NCBI GenBank assembly: GCA_020796225.1
Contig: CM036754.1
Span: forward strand, 21,456,867 to 21,520,866
DNA length: 64,000 bases
Direction of reading: 5' to 3'
DNA from: Arion vulgaris
Lineage: Eukaryota > Mollusca > Gastropoda > Stylommatophora > Arionidae
Shown: in pieces, positions 43,001 to 58,000 of the stretch
Layout: each line of letters opens with the position of its first letter
Numbering within the stretch: the stretch's first letter is position 1
Notes under the pieces: model-generated
Told to the model about the DNA's origin: nothing
Seen by the model: the letters and a program-made list of their open reading frames with translations, nothing else
The model's database searches: none
Translations under genes and position numbers: made by a program

Positions 43001-46000
43001 TTGGCATTAAAGAGGAATAAAGGTTATTGTATGTAATCATGGGGAAATTCGTTTTTACTGCTGGTAAACTCTTGTACTTCTATATTATAAAACAAAAGCA
43101 TTTTTATTTTTAACATTGTTCTCTTGTTTATTTTGGTTCATTGTATAGATCTTCTTTCTCATGAGGTTGACAGTAATTTACATACTTTGTCTCATCCTTT
43201 ATATTCTATGTTCATGCTTCTTCTTCTTCATTCACCCGCTGTGAATTCTTGGATGTTAGCCATGATGCCTGGTATGGCGCTTCTGATTTTTGCGTAAAAG
43301 CCTGCTTTACCATTTGACTGGTGTACCTCGCCATGCAGGCGAGCCTTCGCCAGCTTCAGAGGTTATGTTCATGCTACTTGGTAATATTTATTTGGTTTTC
43401 AATCTTTGGCACGCCCGTCTGCCCAACGTGTTCGTAGCACGTAGGACTACGGGTGACAAATCCTCTGTGAGTGGGGGTTCAATTTCCGCATACTGGTAGA
43501 AAAGTCACAGGTTCTCCAGATTTGAGGTGTTTGTGGCACCAAACCGAAGGGTTACGATGTCCATGGCACTGAGCAGAAGAGCTTTCAGCTCAAGTGCTTC
43601 TGGATTGGAAAAAAAAAAATCTTTGGCACACAACCCTCTTCAACATATACATTTTTTAGCATACCGTAGAAGTTTAGTATAATAGTAGTACTTATTTAAT
43701 AGTTTTTTCTTCATTCTCACCCATTCTCAAGATGTAGATGCTAGAATTACAAAATTCAGATTTGGCTTTCTCCAAGAAAGGTGTTATTAACTGTTCATTT
43801 GTGCATCACAAATTATAAATTTGGTGGCCTATCTTTGCGTCCTTTCGTAGTCATCTTCTTTCTCAGATGGGTTAAGAAAGGCCACATCATGCTGCATCTC
43901 TTATAGAACACTGATCATCTGGGAGGATGTGTTCTACTGTTTGTCATTTTTAAAGGGGTGCATTTTGGACTATTAATTTTATTTTATTGTACACATGGTA
44001 TTTGATTCTACAGTTGCCATTTCTCAGTCGTGATATTGTCACCTGATGTAGATACAAAAAGTAGTATGCATCCATTATGTGCAATTCTTGGCGTTCTTTA
44101 TTCATTTTGGTATGGGTAAGCTGTTTAGTTTGTTGTTTTTATGTATGGGTGTTTTAAGGTCATTATAATGCTGGCAGAGAATTTTCTTTATATACTGCAG
44201 TGTTTGTTGATTACTTTCTGGTTACCATTAAGGTACATATTTCCTGTCTGTCTTCAGCATGGTGTAAACCCTTCCATCTCCATTTTTGAGTGGTTATTGC
44301 TGCTGATCCAGCTCGATATATGTGGATTGATTCTATGGTTGCGTAGATATTCCTGATGTATGCAGTTACTATATATTTCTCAGCATGTGTTTGGTTGACT
44401 TTTCTAGTCACATTTGGTATTTTGCTGATTGTGACTCCTAATTTGTGTACATTCTAGTACAATGGGGGCAAGTTTTTTTGTTTACTTTGCGAAGCAGCTC
44501 TTATAAAGTCTTTTCTCATTATGTCTGTTATGTATTGGGTAATGTGGAATCCTTTTACATTTTCAGCATATGAAAACTTTCATTTTAAATAGTAAGTAGG
44601 ACAAGAAGGTCCAAGGTTTTATGAAATCACTTTTCCCTAAGTTTGATTGGTTGTCTGATGCATTCAAGAACATTTTTGATTCAATTTAAGTGACTAAATA
44701 CATGAGATACAAAAATAAATAAGTGACAAAGTCTTTAAAAACAATGCATGTGCATTAAGTTCTATCTAAAACTAAGAGTTTGAGAAAAGGAATCGGTAAG
44801 GAACCAAGTCTTTGTACGGAACAACTTTGTAAACGAGAACAACTGTTAAACACGCCATAACCTTTCATTCAATCGACTGCTTGGTTCTATCATGAGCAGA
44901 GTTTTGATTGTTCTCTAGAAGCATGTTTGCTTCATGGTCTTTTATGCTGTTAGAGTAGACGTAGTTGAAAACTTTTTTTGTTTTAGATTCAATTTCTGTG
45001 TTTTCATGGATGGTATTTTAACCCTTTAAATAGCAAAAATAAAAAGCAAAAAAATGTTTTAAAAGCGTATATTTTTTTAAACAAAAAACAACTATAAAAC
45101 AGAAAATAATATTTTGTAGTTTGTTGATTTTTGTAAAATCTTCCTCTTGTGCCTTTTTAACCCAGTTTGGGACATAGGTCCTCAACCAACTCAATGCCAG
45201 GTCTTTCTATCTGTAGCTATCTTTTGTTGCTCCTTCCATGTCTTATTTATTTTACAAGAGCATCATTTTCTCTTGTTTGGTACAGTTATTTGACTTGTTA
45301 ATGATTGGTTGGATTTTGTAGCCAAAAGAGTTTGCCGTAACCCGCAGGAGAAGAAAAGAGTACAGAGGTATAGCCTGTGAGGAATAATTGGTCAGAGTGT
45401 AGTTTCAAGCGCATGACTATAGAAGACCAAGAATATAAGTCACAGAATGTTCTTCTTCTTCAAACGCTCCATATTGACCACTTGTCAACCACTGTGTGAT
45501 TTGTATATGATCTGAGTCTAAGAGCGATTGAAGTTTGCCAGATATGCGCCTACAAGTAGGCCAGCACATCCAATTTCTGCACTGCTTTATTTACTAGAGT
45601 GGCATCCTAGGACCTACATCAGTGCTCTACGACATGCATTGTAGGCCGAGTGGTACATTCCTTACTTCCTTGGGCCGCACCACACGGTGAAAATAATGTT
45701 GAGTTGCAGCTTATGTTTCCATGTTAACAACAAAGAACCAAGTCAAGTGTTGTCCCATTCAGAAATGTACTAGTTTTCTATTCATTTTGTTAACCAAAGA
45801 TTTTTTTACAAATTTAATAATTGCACTTTTCTTTGCAGATTCACCTCAAAATGAGCAGCAAGAGCTCTTCATTAAAAAGCTACAGCAGTGTTGTGTGGTT
45901 TTGACTTTATGGACCCTGTCACAGATCTGAAGCAAGAAATTAGCGACATGCCTGAATGAACTTGTTGATTACATCACTGCAACGCAATGGCTCTTAGAGC

Positions 46001-49000
46001 CTTATCCAGAGATAGTTCTATGGTAGAAACATTTAATATTTTATGAACAATTTTTAGTTGATTGGTGTTTAAGAAATGCACTACTTGTTAATGTTAATTC
46101 ATAATGGCTGTATAGTGAAATAGTTTAGTTTTCTTTATGTGCATTATTGTAGCAATATATATACACACATTTTGTTAGTACTCATGCCAAAGCACAGTAA
46201 TTACTGCTATGATTATCAACTCCAGTTGGAAGTTTTAGTTATGTATTTTAAATAGTTATGTGAGACGGATTAGCATAATGCATAAGTGTTCACCTATTGA
46301 CTCGGACACAATAGGTTTATGGGTCCCACACTCGACATTCCAAATGTGAGGCAAGGATTTGGACCTCCTGTACACTAGGACTTGAATGTAAAGTGACTTC
46401 ATACCTAGGTCTGAAATTGTTACAGGAAATAATAATAGGTATATTTACAGGCAAATTACTATATCGCTATGGAAATACATATTGAGTCTAGAGATTGATG
46501 AATTAACAACATTGGGGGCAACAATGAACAGTATGGTCTGATTTAACTCATGCTCAATATACATGAAGTTTCTACACATGGGCCAGAAAGGATAAAATAA
46601 CATTTAGTTGATTATTACTTTAAACACTGAGATATATGTCAAACATTGGAAGAATATTGTCTTATTTTTAATGATGTAATTTACAAAAATAATGTATTTT
46701 CTTTGAACGCTCCATATTGACCATTTGTTAAACCACTCTTTGTAATTTGAATGTGATCTGAGCCTAAGACGATTGTATGTGCACAGTTATGTGCCTACAA
46801 GTAGGCCAGCATCGATTAACACTTTTTATTTACTAGGTAGCTTCACTAGGCCTGCCTCAGTACTCGACATGCATTGTAGGTTGCAGTGTTACTATATGGG
46901 TGATGACAAAATTAATTAATGGTAATAATGTAGTTGTAAATGCTTTGATGGTTTTAAAAAAATATTGAGTGTTTAAGAATACATTTTCTTACAACAGATT
47001 GCTTGCAACATCTTCGTACTTTCCCCAAAAGATAATCCTGATTTTGACCCAGATGAAGATGATCCCACTCTAGAGGCTTCATGGCCACATTTACAAGTAA
47101 GCATATTGCATTCGAATATTCATTCTCATTCTGTTGTTTAGTTTTAACACTTAGAATAACCTTTGATTTGTTAATGATTGGTTGGATTTGTAGCCAAATA
47201 GTTTGCGTAACCGAGAGAAGAAAAGAGTACAGAGGTATAGCCTGTGAGGAATAATTGGTCAGAGTGTTCTTTCTATATTGGTCTATCTTTCAAACACCAT
47301 GTTAAACAGGCGATACAACGTTGCAAGCGTGGTCTTGCGGCTCTCAAAGTTATGGTGGCCGCACACCTTGAGTAAAGACTACTTGTCCTTTTGTTCGATC
47401 GACTGGTTGTCTGTGGTAGATTACTGACTCATCATTCTTACGATATCAAGATCACAATGTGAACAGCCCGAACATGTTCAGAATGAAGGTATGCGTGTAG
47501 TCTTTGGCTGCACTAGAGATACCCCAATTATGAAGATGAGATATATACTTGGCCTTCTGTCACTACGCTCCGTCGTCAATTCCCCAAACCAAGGCATATA
47601 TGCAAGTTACTGCGGATAAGAGACATCCACTGCACAGGAACACTAATGATGTTATTGGCACGAGAATCAACCGTGGCATGTCGTGGATGGCCCAGTCTGA
47701 GAGAACAGTTGGCCAGGTGACCATCGTTGTGGTCCTACCAAAAGGGGAAGAATGGATTCCAATAGATGGTAGCATGACCAACTATCAAAATTATCATTAC
47801 TCTTGGAAGAGAATGTAGAGATTGGGGCAACGTGAAGCAGTTAAGTAGCTGATTGAAGATAATGCAAGGGATGATGATGTTGTATATACCGATGGGTCGG
47901 TTCAACGTGGTGAGATGTCCGGCTGGGGTTGCTTGGCTACTGCGCATGGTAGGGTTGTTGCAGAGCGAAGTGGGGCATACAGGACACCTACTTCTAGTAT
48001 GAGGATGGAGGTTGAGGCTGTTACTGTTCCCTCCATTGGCTCTCTGGGACTTCATTTACTGGGGCCGTCGTTGTTGTATCTGACTCTCAGTCGATGCTTC
48101 ACAAGATCCAAAAGGGCAGGTTTCGGTATGAGTGAATGTCATCTATAGGAGTTTCTAACCTCCAGAGGCTTATGTGGATATACTGTCTAGGACACGCTGG
48201 TGTTTACAGCAATGAGAGAACGGACTGGCTTGCATCAAGAGCATCGATTGTTGGGGAGTTGAAGATGGATAAGGGGATGTTCTTCGGTCTCTTGCGACTG
48301 TCTGTTGGATGAGGACACTAAAATAGATGTTGAATCGATCCAGCAATTTAAGCAGTTGGGAGTTACCTATTGTACAAGTAGAACTGGATGCTTGAGGGAC
48401 AGAGTGAGGAGTGTGTTTAATCAGCGAGCCACAGGAACCATCAGTATGCATACTCTTCGATATATGTTGTGGAAGACTGAGCACCTATAGGTCTGCCCGG
48501 AGTGCAATGACATCAGTTCAATAACCTTTAGAACCTGTGATCCTGATATTTCTGTATTGAATGTAACCATTGCATACCCTGATGTCCCAAAATATATGTC
48601 TGAGAAGACTCCAATGTTATTGGTGGTTGATCTGAGATAAATTGTGTACAAATGTGGCATCTTGTCAAACACAACTCACATGTTCTACCTGGTTTCACAA
48701 CATGGCGGACACGGTTGTGTGATTTTTGTGTGTGTGCTGATATGGTAATTAGTTAAATATTTTCATTATGAAAAGATGGGCTGAAAATTTTGGAAATGGT
48801 CACTCTAAAAGGATAACAGAGCAAGCTTTTGAACTTGTTTTGAATTAATCTGAAGATGAATTAGACTGATTATTCTGATGATATCGAAAGTGAGTGAGAC
48901 GATCATTTAGACAACGAAGAATTATTTTAATTGATTGATATTCACTACATGTTCAATCTGGAGAACAAGCTACATTACCTTGAAGTATTCGGAGGTGTGA

Positions 49001-52000
49001 CCTGCGTAATTTATCAAGTAAATTTTTGACAGTTTAGTATTCAGTAAATATATAACAAACAGGAATAACGGAAATGATGGGTAAGTCAATAACGAATTAT
49101 AGAATACTTAATTGTGCTAAATTATCGTGTTTTTAATTTAACTCAGGAGCACAGGGGAAGTCTTTATTAAGGTACAGGTTGCCAGTGTTCAAGAGGTTAA
49201 ATGTTTATTGTTCATCAACTAATCTAACAAGCGGGGCTCTTATCTTTAAAAAAAATGTTACATTGCATCCACAGATTGTGTACGAGTTCTTTCTGCGCTT
49301 TCTAGAATCTCCTGACTTCCAACCAAGTTTAGCAAAAAAATTTATAGACCAAAGATTTGTGCTTCAGGTGAGATACTATAAACAGTAATACATTTGGTTT
49401 TTTGTTTTCTCTCCCTTGTTAGTCATTGAATTGTTAATCCAAAATTATTGATAGTATTAGTGGGAGAACGATCTCTGAAGTAGAAAGCACGCCTACTTAG
49501 CGGGAAACACTGATTAAAAGGAAAGCAAGCTTTCAAGCAAAAATCAGTTAGAAGTACCTTACCAGGCGTCCTGCTACGCCTGAATTCATAGGTCATAAAT
49601 GCAGAAGTGGGAGAACAAATACAATATTATTTATTGAGATTCAATACCTGATTCTAGATTCATACTGTGTAAAAATGTTGCGAAATTATTTTCTCAGCAG
49701 ACAAAAGTGGGTAGAATAATTAACTACATGGACAGTCACTCTATCGTCATCCTAGTCATAGGTGGTTAGTCTAAGACATAATTTCATACAGAGAGAGACT
49801 GGATAGTTGTCTGGAAGGTGATTGAGGCTACAGAAACAAACTTATTCTTGCTTTTGTCCACGATGAATTCTGACTAATAAACAAACGATGAGGTTTTAAA
49901 ACAGGCCTGCACACAAAGAAACCTTATAAAAAGAATAAGAAATCAGACAATCAAGGTTCTTTGGGCATATAATGCAAAGAGGAGGTTTAGAACATTTGGT
50001 GACAGCGGATAAAATTCAAGGAAGGAGAGATCTTGGAAGACAGAAAGAGATGTTAGATGGTCTGACATTGTGGTTTGACAAAAGATCAACATCAGAACTG
50101 ATTAACTGCACTAGGAAGAGAGAGTTGTGAAGAGGTATGACCGCCTATGCCGGTAAGCATGACACTTGATTGATAACCAGTTAACTGTAGAAATCATCAA
50201 TATGCATATTGCTTGTTATTCACTGACAGATATAGCACCATGGTGTCTGACCAGTGTGCTGTGAAGTTGGCTCTGTCAACCATTAACAGTTAAATGTTAT
50301 CTTAGTCGTGTAGTTTGCCAAAAAGGCTTCTATTTTGTGTGTTACAGAAAATTAAATGCTCAAATGGTGGCCAAAAGAAGCATTTGGTTAAGGTGGCATG
50401 TTTTTCTTGGTCGTCTTTTTGTATGTGTGATAGAAGTGCACCATCATTAGCAAAGTCTAAGTCTTCCTTGGTGGATGTGAGAGTCCATCTGATACCTCTT
50501 GCCTTATCTTCAGTTGTTTTACACATCACCCAATCTATGGCAATGTTAAATAGTAAGGCTGACATTACATGTCCTTGTAACTCGAAAGTTTCCATATTGC
50601 ATGTGAGTTTTCTGTTGTAGCTTTTCATGATGTTTATCAAATATAACAGAATTCCATAGCAACGTATACTATGCCAAAGACTTTTCGTGGTATATGCTGT
50701 CATATACCTTATTGAATGAAGGCAGTAAAGTTTATATAGAGTTTGCATTGACATTCAGTTCATTTTTTATGTAATGTCTATGATATGATAATCCTTCAGA
50801 AATTTCAACTAAGATACTATCATTATTATTCTTACAGCTTCTGGAGTTGTTTGACAGTGAAGATCCACGTGAAAGAGATTTCTTAAAGACTGTCCTCCAC
50901 AGGATATATGGCAAATTTCTGGGCTTGAGGGCATTCATTAGAAAACAGATTAATAATATTTTCCTCAGGTAATATCCTTGTTTGATTTTAATACAAGTAG
51001 AATGTAATCATTAATAAAAGGTCATTGTCAACAACTATTTTGTGCCAGTTTATTTAGTTTTTTCCTGTAGATTACAATTGATAGATTTGGTTTGGTCTTT
51101 TTCCTCTGATTTCTCTTTTGTCAAATTTTTCCTGAATGGACTCCAGTCAATGACACATTTGGTTATATTTCCTTACAAAAAGGGTCTAAAGGTGAAATAT
51201 TGACTTCATTGCACCAGGTTTCCCAATATGGCTACATCCCTGTCAGCAGAGATGCGAAAGTTTTGCACAAAGCACAAACTTCTGATCTCCATCAACAATC
51301 GTAGGGATCTCATGAAAATATTGCACATTTGACTCGGTCTGAATTCAAACCCACAACCTTCAGAGCAACAGGCAAACTTCTTAACCTCTTCGCCATAGAG
51401 AACCCTTAACTGTGTGTTATTAGTCTTGACTTTGTATCTTTAGTCTGTAATGATTGTTGACTTAATATTTTCAACATCGTTGTGTTTGATATCACGCTTA
51501 ACCATGAGATATATGACATGGTTGATAACATACCATGGCAGACACATCCTGTTGTGTTATATTGTTTTGTCATTATTTACAAATTTAACTGTGGTCACCT
51601 TCAGTTGTGATCATTTGTGACTTAGCGATAGTGAGCTCGATCACAACCCAAGAGTACCGGGTTCAAACTCCGCAACATGCAGTCTGGAAGCAAATTTGTC
51701 CCTGTGAGTTTTTACGACGGTTAAAAAAGACCTCACCGTTCAGAAAGCAATGGCAAACCACTGAACGCATAAGTGGTGCCTAGAAAATCAACTACTTTTC
51801 TACTGTGGTTGATGGTGAGATTTTCATTTTATCTTCAGTCATAATTGACCATAAGGTAATCAACCTGGAAAAAATGACCACAGTGTATCCATTAAAGTCT
51901 TCTTTGCAATATGTAATGCTAGTTTGAGCTATGTAGTAAGCAAATAAGGTGGGACACACGAAACTTACACTCTCTTCATTCTCTGCCTTAATGCTCATCT

Positions 52001-55000
52001 TTAATTATACTTCCAAAAGTACAACCAACAGTAGGTGATATATTTTGGTGCCACGATAAAAGTAAAGTAATAAATTATTTAATCATTTACCATTGCATGA
52101 TCTTTTCACATCTTATTTGTTTCATTGTTTTTTCCCCATTGATAAATAATCCAGTATTTGCAGCATTCATTGTTAAATCTTTTAGTCCTGCATACTTTAT
52201 TTATTGGGCATAGCATATAAACTTATAAATTAAAACTTCTTGTTCAGTTGTATCCATATTTTCTGTTTTATTTATTATTATTAGCATTGAGAAGGATTGT
52301 TATTGATAGTAAACCCATTTTTACTGGTATGTTTTATAGAAGAGAAACAACCTCTGGTCGCATATGCGACAACTACCATCAGTATGACTATGGAGGTCAT
52401 GGCGGTAATAAAATCCCTGAAGTAGTTACAGATGCAAACATTCACTCATGCATGAATGCTCAGCGACTCTATGGGCATGATATAAAGATCAAGACTAATT
52501 ATGTACGTAGGCAGTAGATGCAATTAATACAAAATGCGACAATCTACACTTACCTTCATCTTTGTCCCAGGTCATTCTGGGGTGAAGGGCAATGAGAGAG
52601 TGGAAGAACTGGCGAGAAATGCTGCGATTGAGAATGGGCTTTCTTTGAACAAAAGCCACATCATCAATTCTCTAAGTGAAAACCTACACTGAAAATTTCA
52701 GCGAAGAAGAGTAAGGGTATTCTCTATCTCGGTTAAACAAGTTATGCATACCGATAGATGCGGCAAGACAGAAAAACCACAAGTGAAACCCCAGTAGATA
52801 CATCAACCAACACAGAACAGGAGTTGTTAGTTTAAACACACTGAATTACATGCTTAGAAGGAGATCGAGCAATTATGGACGTGTGTGATGAAGATGATCC
52901 TCACATGAACATAAGAAATTTGGAAAAGTTGTTACAAAATATCCATATTGTTGCACTATTTTACATATTCGTGTGTAGAAAATACTGTTAAATTACCTTT
53001 TCACAGTTGCCGTCACACTGTTTGTCATTCATTTGATTATATTTGGATGAATTTTTAAAAATAGAAAATAAACAAGAATTGATGGAGTCCATATTTACAG
53101 GAATAAAACCATAAAAAAACTTACTGAATTTGATGTACTTCTATTGCAGGTTTATTTATGAAACCGAGGTTTTCAATGGTGTTGGAGAACTGTTGGAGAT
53201 TCTAGGAAGCATCATCAATGGATTTGCCCTGCCATTGAAGTTAGAACATAGACAGTTTCTTATAAAGGTTCTAATCCCTCTGCATAAGTCTCGCAGCTTA
53301 AGTCTCTACCATGCTCAGGTAAGCTATTTTTCTTTCATGTTTAGATTATATGTTAACAATATAGTTCACTAGGTCTGTACTTGCTTATTTAAACTAACTA
53401 CAGCAAGAACATATGCACTTGAACTTGCTAAAGATGGTGACGCACTGCAACAAAATGACATAGGAACAACATATTAATCAGATAATACAAATCAAAGCCA
53501 CTCTTAAATCAAAACCTCTGGTGTTTTGTTGGGAGCCGAGGAAGCAAAGAATAATATCACTGGGACCTACAAGGCATATCAGTAGATCGGCTGAGGTAGG
53601 GGCCTAGGGAAACTAACCTAGTAAATAAAAAGCGTTACATAAATCGGATGAGCTGGCCTACTTGTAGGGCATAACTTTGCAATGTACAATTCTGTTTAGG
53701 CTGGATCATACAAATCACCAAGTGGTTGCAAGTGATCGATATGGAGCGTTAAGAAGAAGAAATCAAAATAAAACAAGAACCAGTCCAATAAAACAGATGT
53801 ATATCAGCTCTCCATGCAGAACATGGTCATAAATTTACTCTGTGCGCAGAGAGCTAACACGCTCAAGACACAACTATAAACAACCTGTATGGGCGTAACT
53901 AACAAACTGGAGAATAGTTGTAGCTCAGTGGCCATGAACTGAATTTGTGCACCAGTGTATGATGTTCAATTTGTGGTACATTTGATTTTCCATTCACTCA
54001 CTGGAAACAGGTTTTCAGAGTTGGAAAAAAACTGGAAACATTGTGGAGCTATAGGTGCGATAAAATAAAGGGACAACGCAGGGTCAGTGAGCAGGCACTG
54101 AACAAGATCCCCTCCACTTGGTGGTAGCCCTGGAAACAGATGCGGGACTGTGGCCCGGAAAAGTGGACGGGTGTCAAAGGAGAGCCTCCTTGCGGTAAGG
54201 TACTTAGTGTTGGCGCAGCCACTGATGCTATGGGATCTGTTTGCAATCTGGCAAGCAGAATCGCATGTCTCCAATCGGCTGAGAATGTTCCTAATCCAAA
54301 CCACCCACACAAGTCAGAAAAATTACAAAGCATAAACAAGCTTATCGGTGTAGATCATCACAAGCTGCATGAGTGGCCAAAAGGATAATAAAGAGTTTTG
54401 GACATCTCATACAGAAAAGGTTGAAAATGTAAGTGATTTTCAGCTTAGACAAACCCAAATATGTTCAAAGGCATGCAACCTAGAGTGATGGGAAATGTTC
54501 ATAATCCAGAACAATCTCACCAAAGTCAGAAAAGTGACGAGGGCGTCAATAGCGAAGTCGATAACATGCTTTACTAGTGATCACATGCCGTTGAAATTCC
54601 TGGGTTCGGGGTCAACATGGACCAACAATTTTCGGTGTGGCAAGGTGCACGGTTGAACAACAGGCTCCCTGATCCTTACTTGCGGATCTAAATTACAAAT
54701 TCCTCTGAAGTCGGAGTATGCCTGCCTTAATGGTGATGGACACTGATAATAAGGAAAGCAAGCTTGCTCACAAAAATCAGTCATATGCGCCTTGACTACC
54801 CCTGAATTCATAGTGGATGAAGAAGAAAGTAAACATTGTGGGATCTGCTGTATAAATGCTCTTAACTTTTCAGCTATAGCTTGCTGAAAGGATTTGAACT
54901 CCTTTGAGGTTACCCTGAGGGCAGAGACATAAATTCTCTTTGGTTTGCTAGTGTATTCTCTAGTAAAACAGTGTAGATATTATTGTTACAAAGGAGTCCT

Positions 55001-58000
55001 CCAGATACCATAGACAGAATAAAATAAAAAGTTTAATCCAGGAACTGAAATGAAAGAAACTTTCTGCTGCCAAATAAGAAGGAGAAAAGTGAGCATTTTG
55101 GATCCTGGCAAGGTGAAGGGAAGATCATGAAAATGGAATCAGGATGTGATAGATGAATTTGAACATGTCAGTATTGGAAATGGACATCTTGGCCTAGAGA
55201 GAGAAAGTTACAAAATATTGTTAGGGTGGCAAAATATCTGCAAAGGACAAACTATTGGTTGATGATTGATGTTAATGAGCAAATCAAACTGTTTTAACTC
55301 TTTGTGTCTAGAAATTTTGAGAGCGGTCACAGCTCTGCAGAACACATTTCTAGCAAAATTTTCAAAATGGAGTGATCTTGAAATATGCCTATAACTTTAG
55401 TTCTATGTAAGTAGATTTATACTGTTGGTATCAAAATATGCAGAATTAAATTCTGAACAATCTGATAATAAATAATTTTCTTTGTAAATTAGTATTTATT
55501 TAGTAAATTATTGATTGTATTTAATGTTATTGAAAAATCAAATAAAATATCATCATTGATGGTGAAATCATAAACATGAAACAGAAAAAATAAATTTGCA
55601 ATAAAACTATTTCTAAATAATCAAATAAATTCTGCCATCACGTATAGTATATGAATGAAATGGAGTTATCTGCCGTATGAATTCTGTAAACAAAAACAGT
55701 GTTGGACATATAGTAGCTGAACATTGAAACAAAAGCGCATGGACCCAAATTGAGCGTTGGCGCGTGTTTTGGCATAATGAGATAACTGTTTTCTACGTTG
55801 GGAGTGTCGACTGGGCGCCAATGAGTTAAGTGTGAATCTGCTGTACGTGTGTATCATGTATTTAGAAATATTGTACTGTTGAATGCTTTCATAGGTTTCT
55901 TTTAAAATTCCATTTCTCATTTGTTTAGTTATTGTAAACAAATATGTTTTCTGTTAATAGCTTATTAAACATACACAATATGTTTTATGGCTGTTAGAAG
56001 TACACAGCTCTGATATTTTATGCTGTGTTTTTTTTTTCAGCTTGCCTACTGTGTTGTTCAGTTTCTGGAAAAAGATGCTGCGTTAACAGAGGATGTAAGT
56101 GACACCTGAAATAAAACAACAAAATATAAATAATACTTTATATGTAGCTGATGTACACAAAACTATTAGCTAATCTTTGATCAAAATTGATGAAAGATAA
56201 TCTAGAAGAAAAGATAATTACTATCATCAGGTTTTCAGATGCAAAGTTCGCACAACAGATATTAGGGGGCCAGTTTTGACAATTTGCATGAGTCACCTCT
56301 GACATGCTTACAGTATAACTCCAGATGTGGTACTTAAAGTGGGGTTTTCTGTTTGTCAAAATCTAAGTTGCTTTGTCTGAACTAATTTGTGCCTGTTATA
56401 CAATATGTGTACACTGGCCTGAAAGCATTAGACAGAAAGTTGGCACAGAACCTTGCGAATTACATTAGAAACAAAGAATGAGTGGTTTGGCCACTTAATA
56501 AGAATGATCCAAACTCCATAGTATGCACTTCTACAATAGAACACCAGGAAAGAAAGGCGAGAAGACCACAAAAAGATGGTTAGATGGCTAAGAATCTGTG
56601 AAGAGCAAAATAACAATCACTTAGCCACCAGAACAGTGTAAGACAAACATGAAAACCACGCTGGGCAACAACCCGGTAGCAGGGACGACAAAAAGAAGAA
56701 GAAGTACACAGGCCAAAATATGGATGCATTTTCTTACATGCCATAGGGCTTAATAGCGTGCAAATACTCCGTTCTCTACCAAATCACACATCATAGAGGT
56801 TAGCGTTGATAAGAATGATCTAAACATGACAACTGAACACCTGTTGCAGACCTGCCCAGCCTATGATAATAAGAGGGAGTAAGTTATGGTCACACTGTTT
56901 CCTTTCACAAAAAGGCAGTATGACAATATCCCTAGAGCCAGCTGCTAGCTGTGGCTTGAAAATCGTGTTTCACAAGGCTGAAGATGTATAGCTGTGCCAC
57001 ATTTTCCCATTGATTCAGCAAGTTGTAACTATTGCGCACACACACAAAAATATAAATGTGATAAATTTTATAGATTAATTAACAATTAGATATTTGGAAA
57101 GGACAGAAGAAAATGAGGTCCAGGTAAAAATACAAAGTGAGTTAAGATTGATAGTTGCAGTCCTACGAGAGTCAATTCAGTGAATAGTACAGTTGATGTT
57201 TAGAATTTTTTCCTCGGGTAAAAATACAAAGTGAGTTAAGATTGATAGTTGCAGTCTCGAGAGTCAATTCAGTGAATAGTACAGTTGATGTTTAGAATTT
57301 TCTTCCTAGTTACAAAGTTGAAAATCTTGTATGTAAATTAGAAATGGAATGCTTCCATAATAAAACAGTGTTTAGTATAATTCTCTTATTTTTTTAAAGA
57401 TAGATTGTTAAGTACTTTTATATGTTTATGTTCACTATATAGCTGTCATAAGAAAGAGAAGATTAGGATATATTGGTCATACTCTGAGAAGAAATGATCA
57501 AAGAATGACAAAGCAGGCATTGAAGTGGGACACAATGGGTTTAAGAAAGGATGTCATGGAAACCCTGAAATTAATTTTACAGAGGGCGAAATGCCGGACT
57601 CAATTCCATTAAGGAAATTGAACTAGTTGTCCAGGATTGAGTGGTATGGATAAATTGCTTGCATGCTCTATGTAACGTATAACGATACAAGAGGAATATA
57701 TACAATTGAATTTAGCGTTATTCTCTTTTAAAGTTCAAAGCTATTATATGTGTCAAAACATTACAACTATATAAGCCATTGTTATGTAACATTTCTTACC
57801 GTTTACATTTCTACATGGTATACTAGTACTGGAAGTGTATATAATCTTTACCTATTGCTCTTCTTCTGCATTCAACTTTTGCTATGGACTTACTCGGTAT
57901 GTGTCATAAACAGGCTGGTGCGCTTGAGGTCTTCACCGGTTCCCCATGTTTGTCTTGTAGTGTTGTTTCTGTTGGCCAGATCTCAATCTCTCACTACTCA

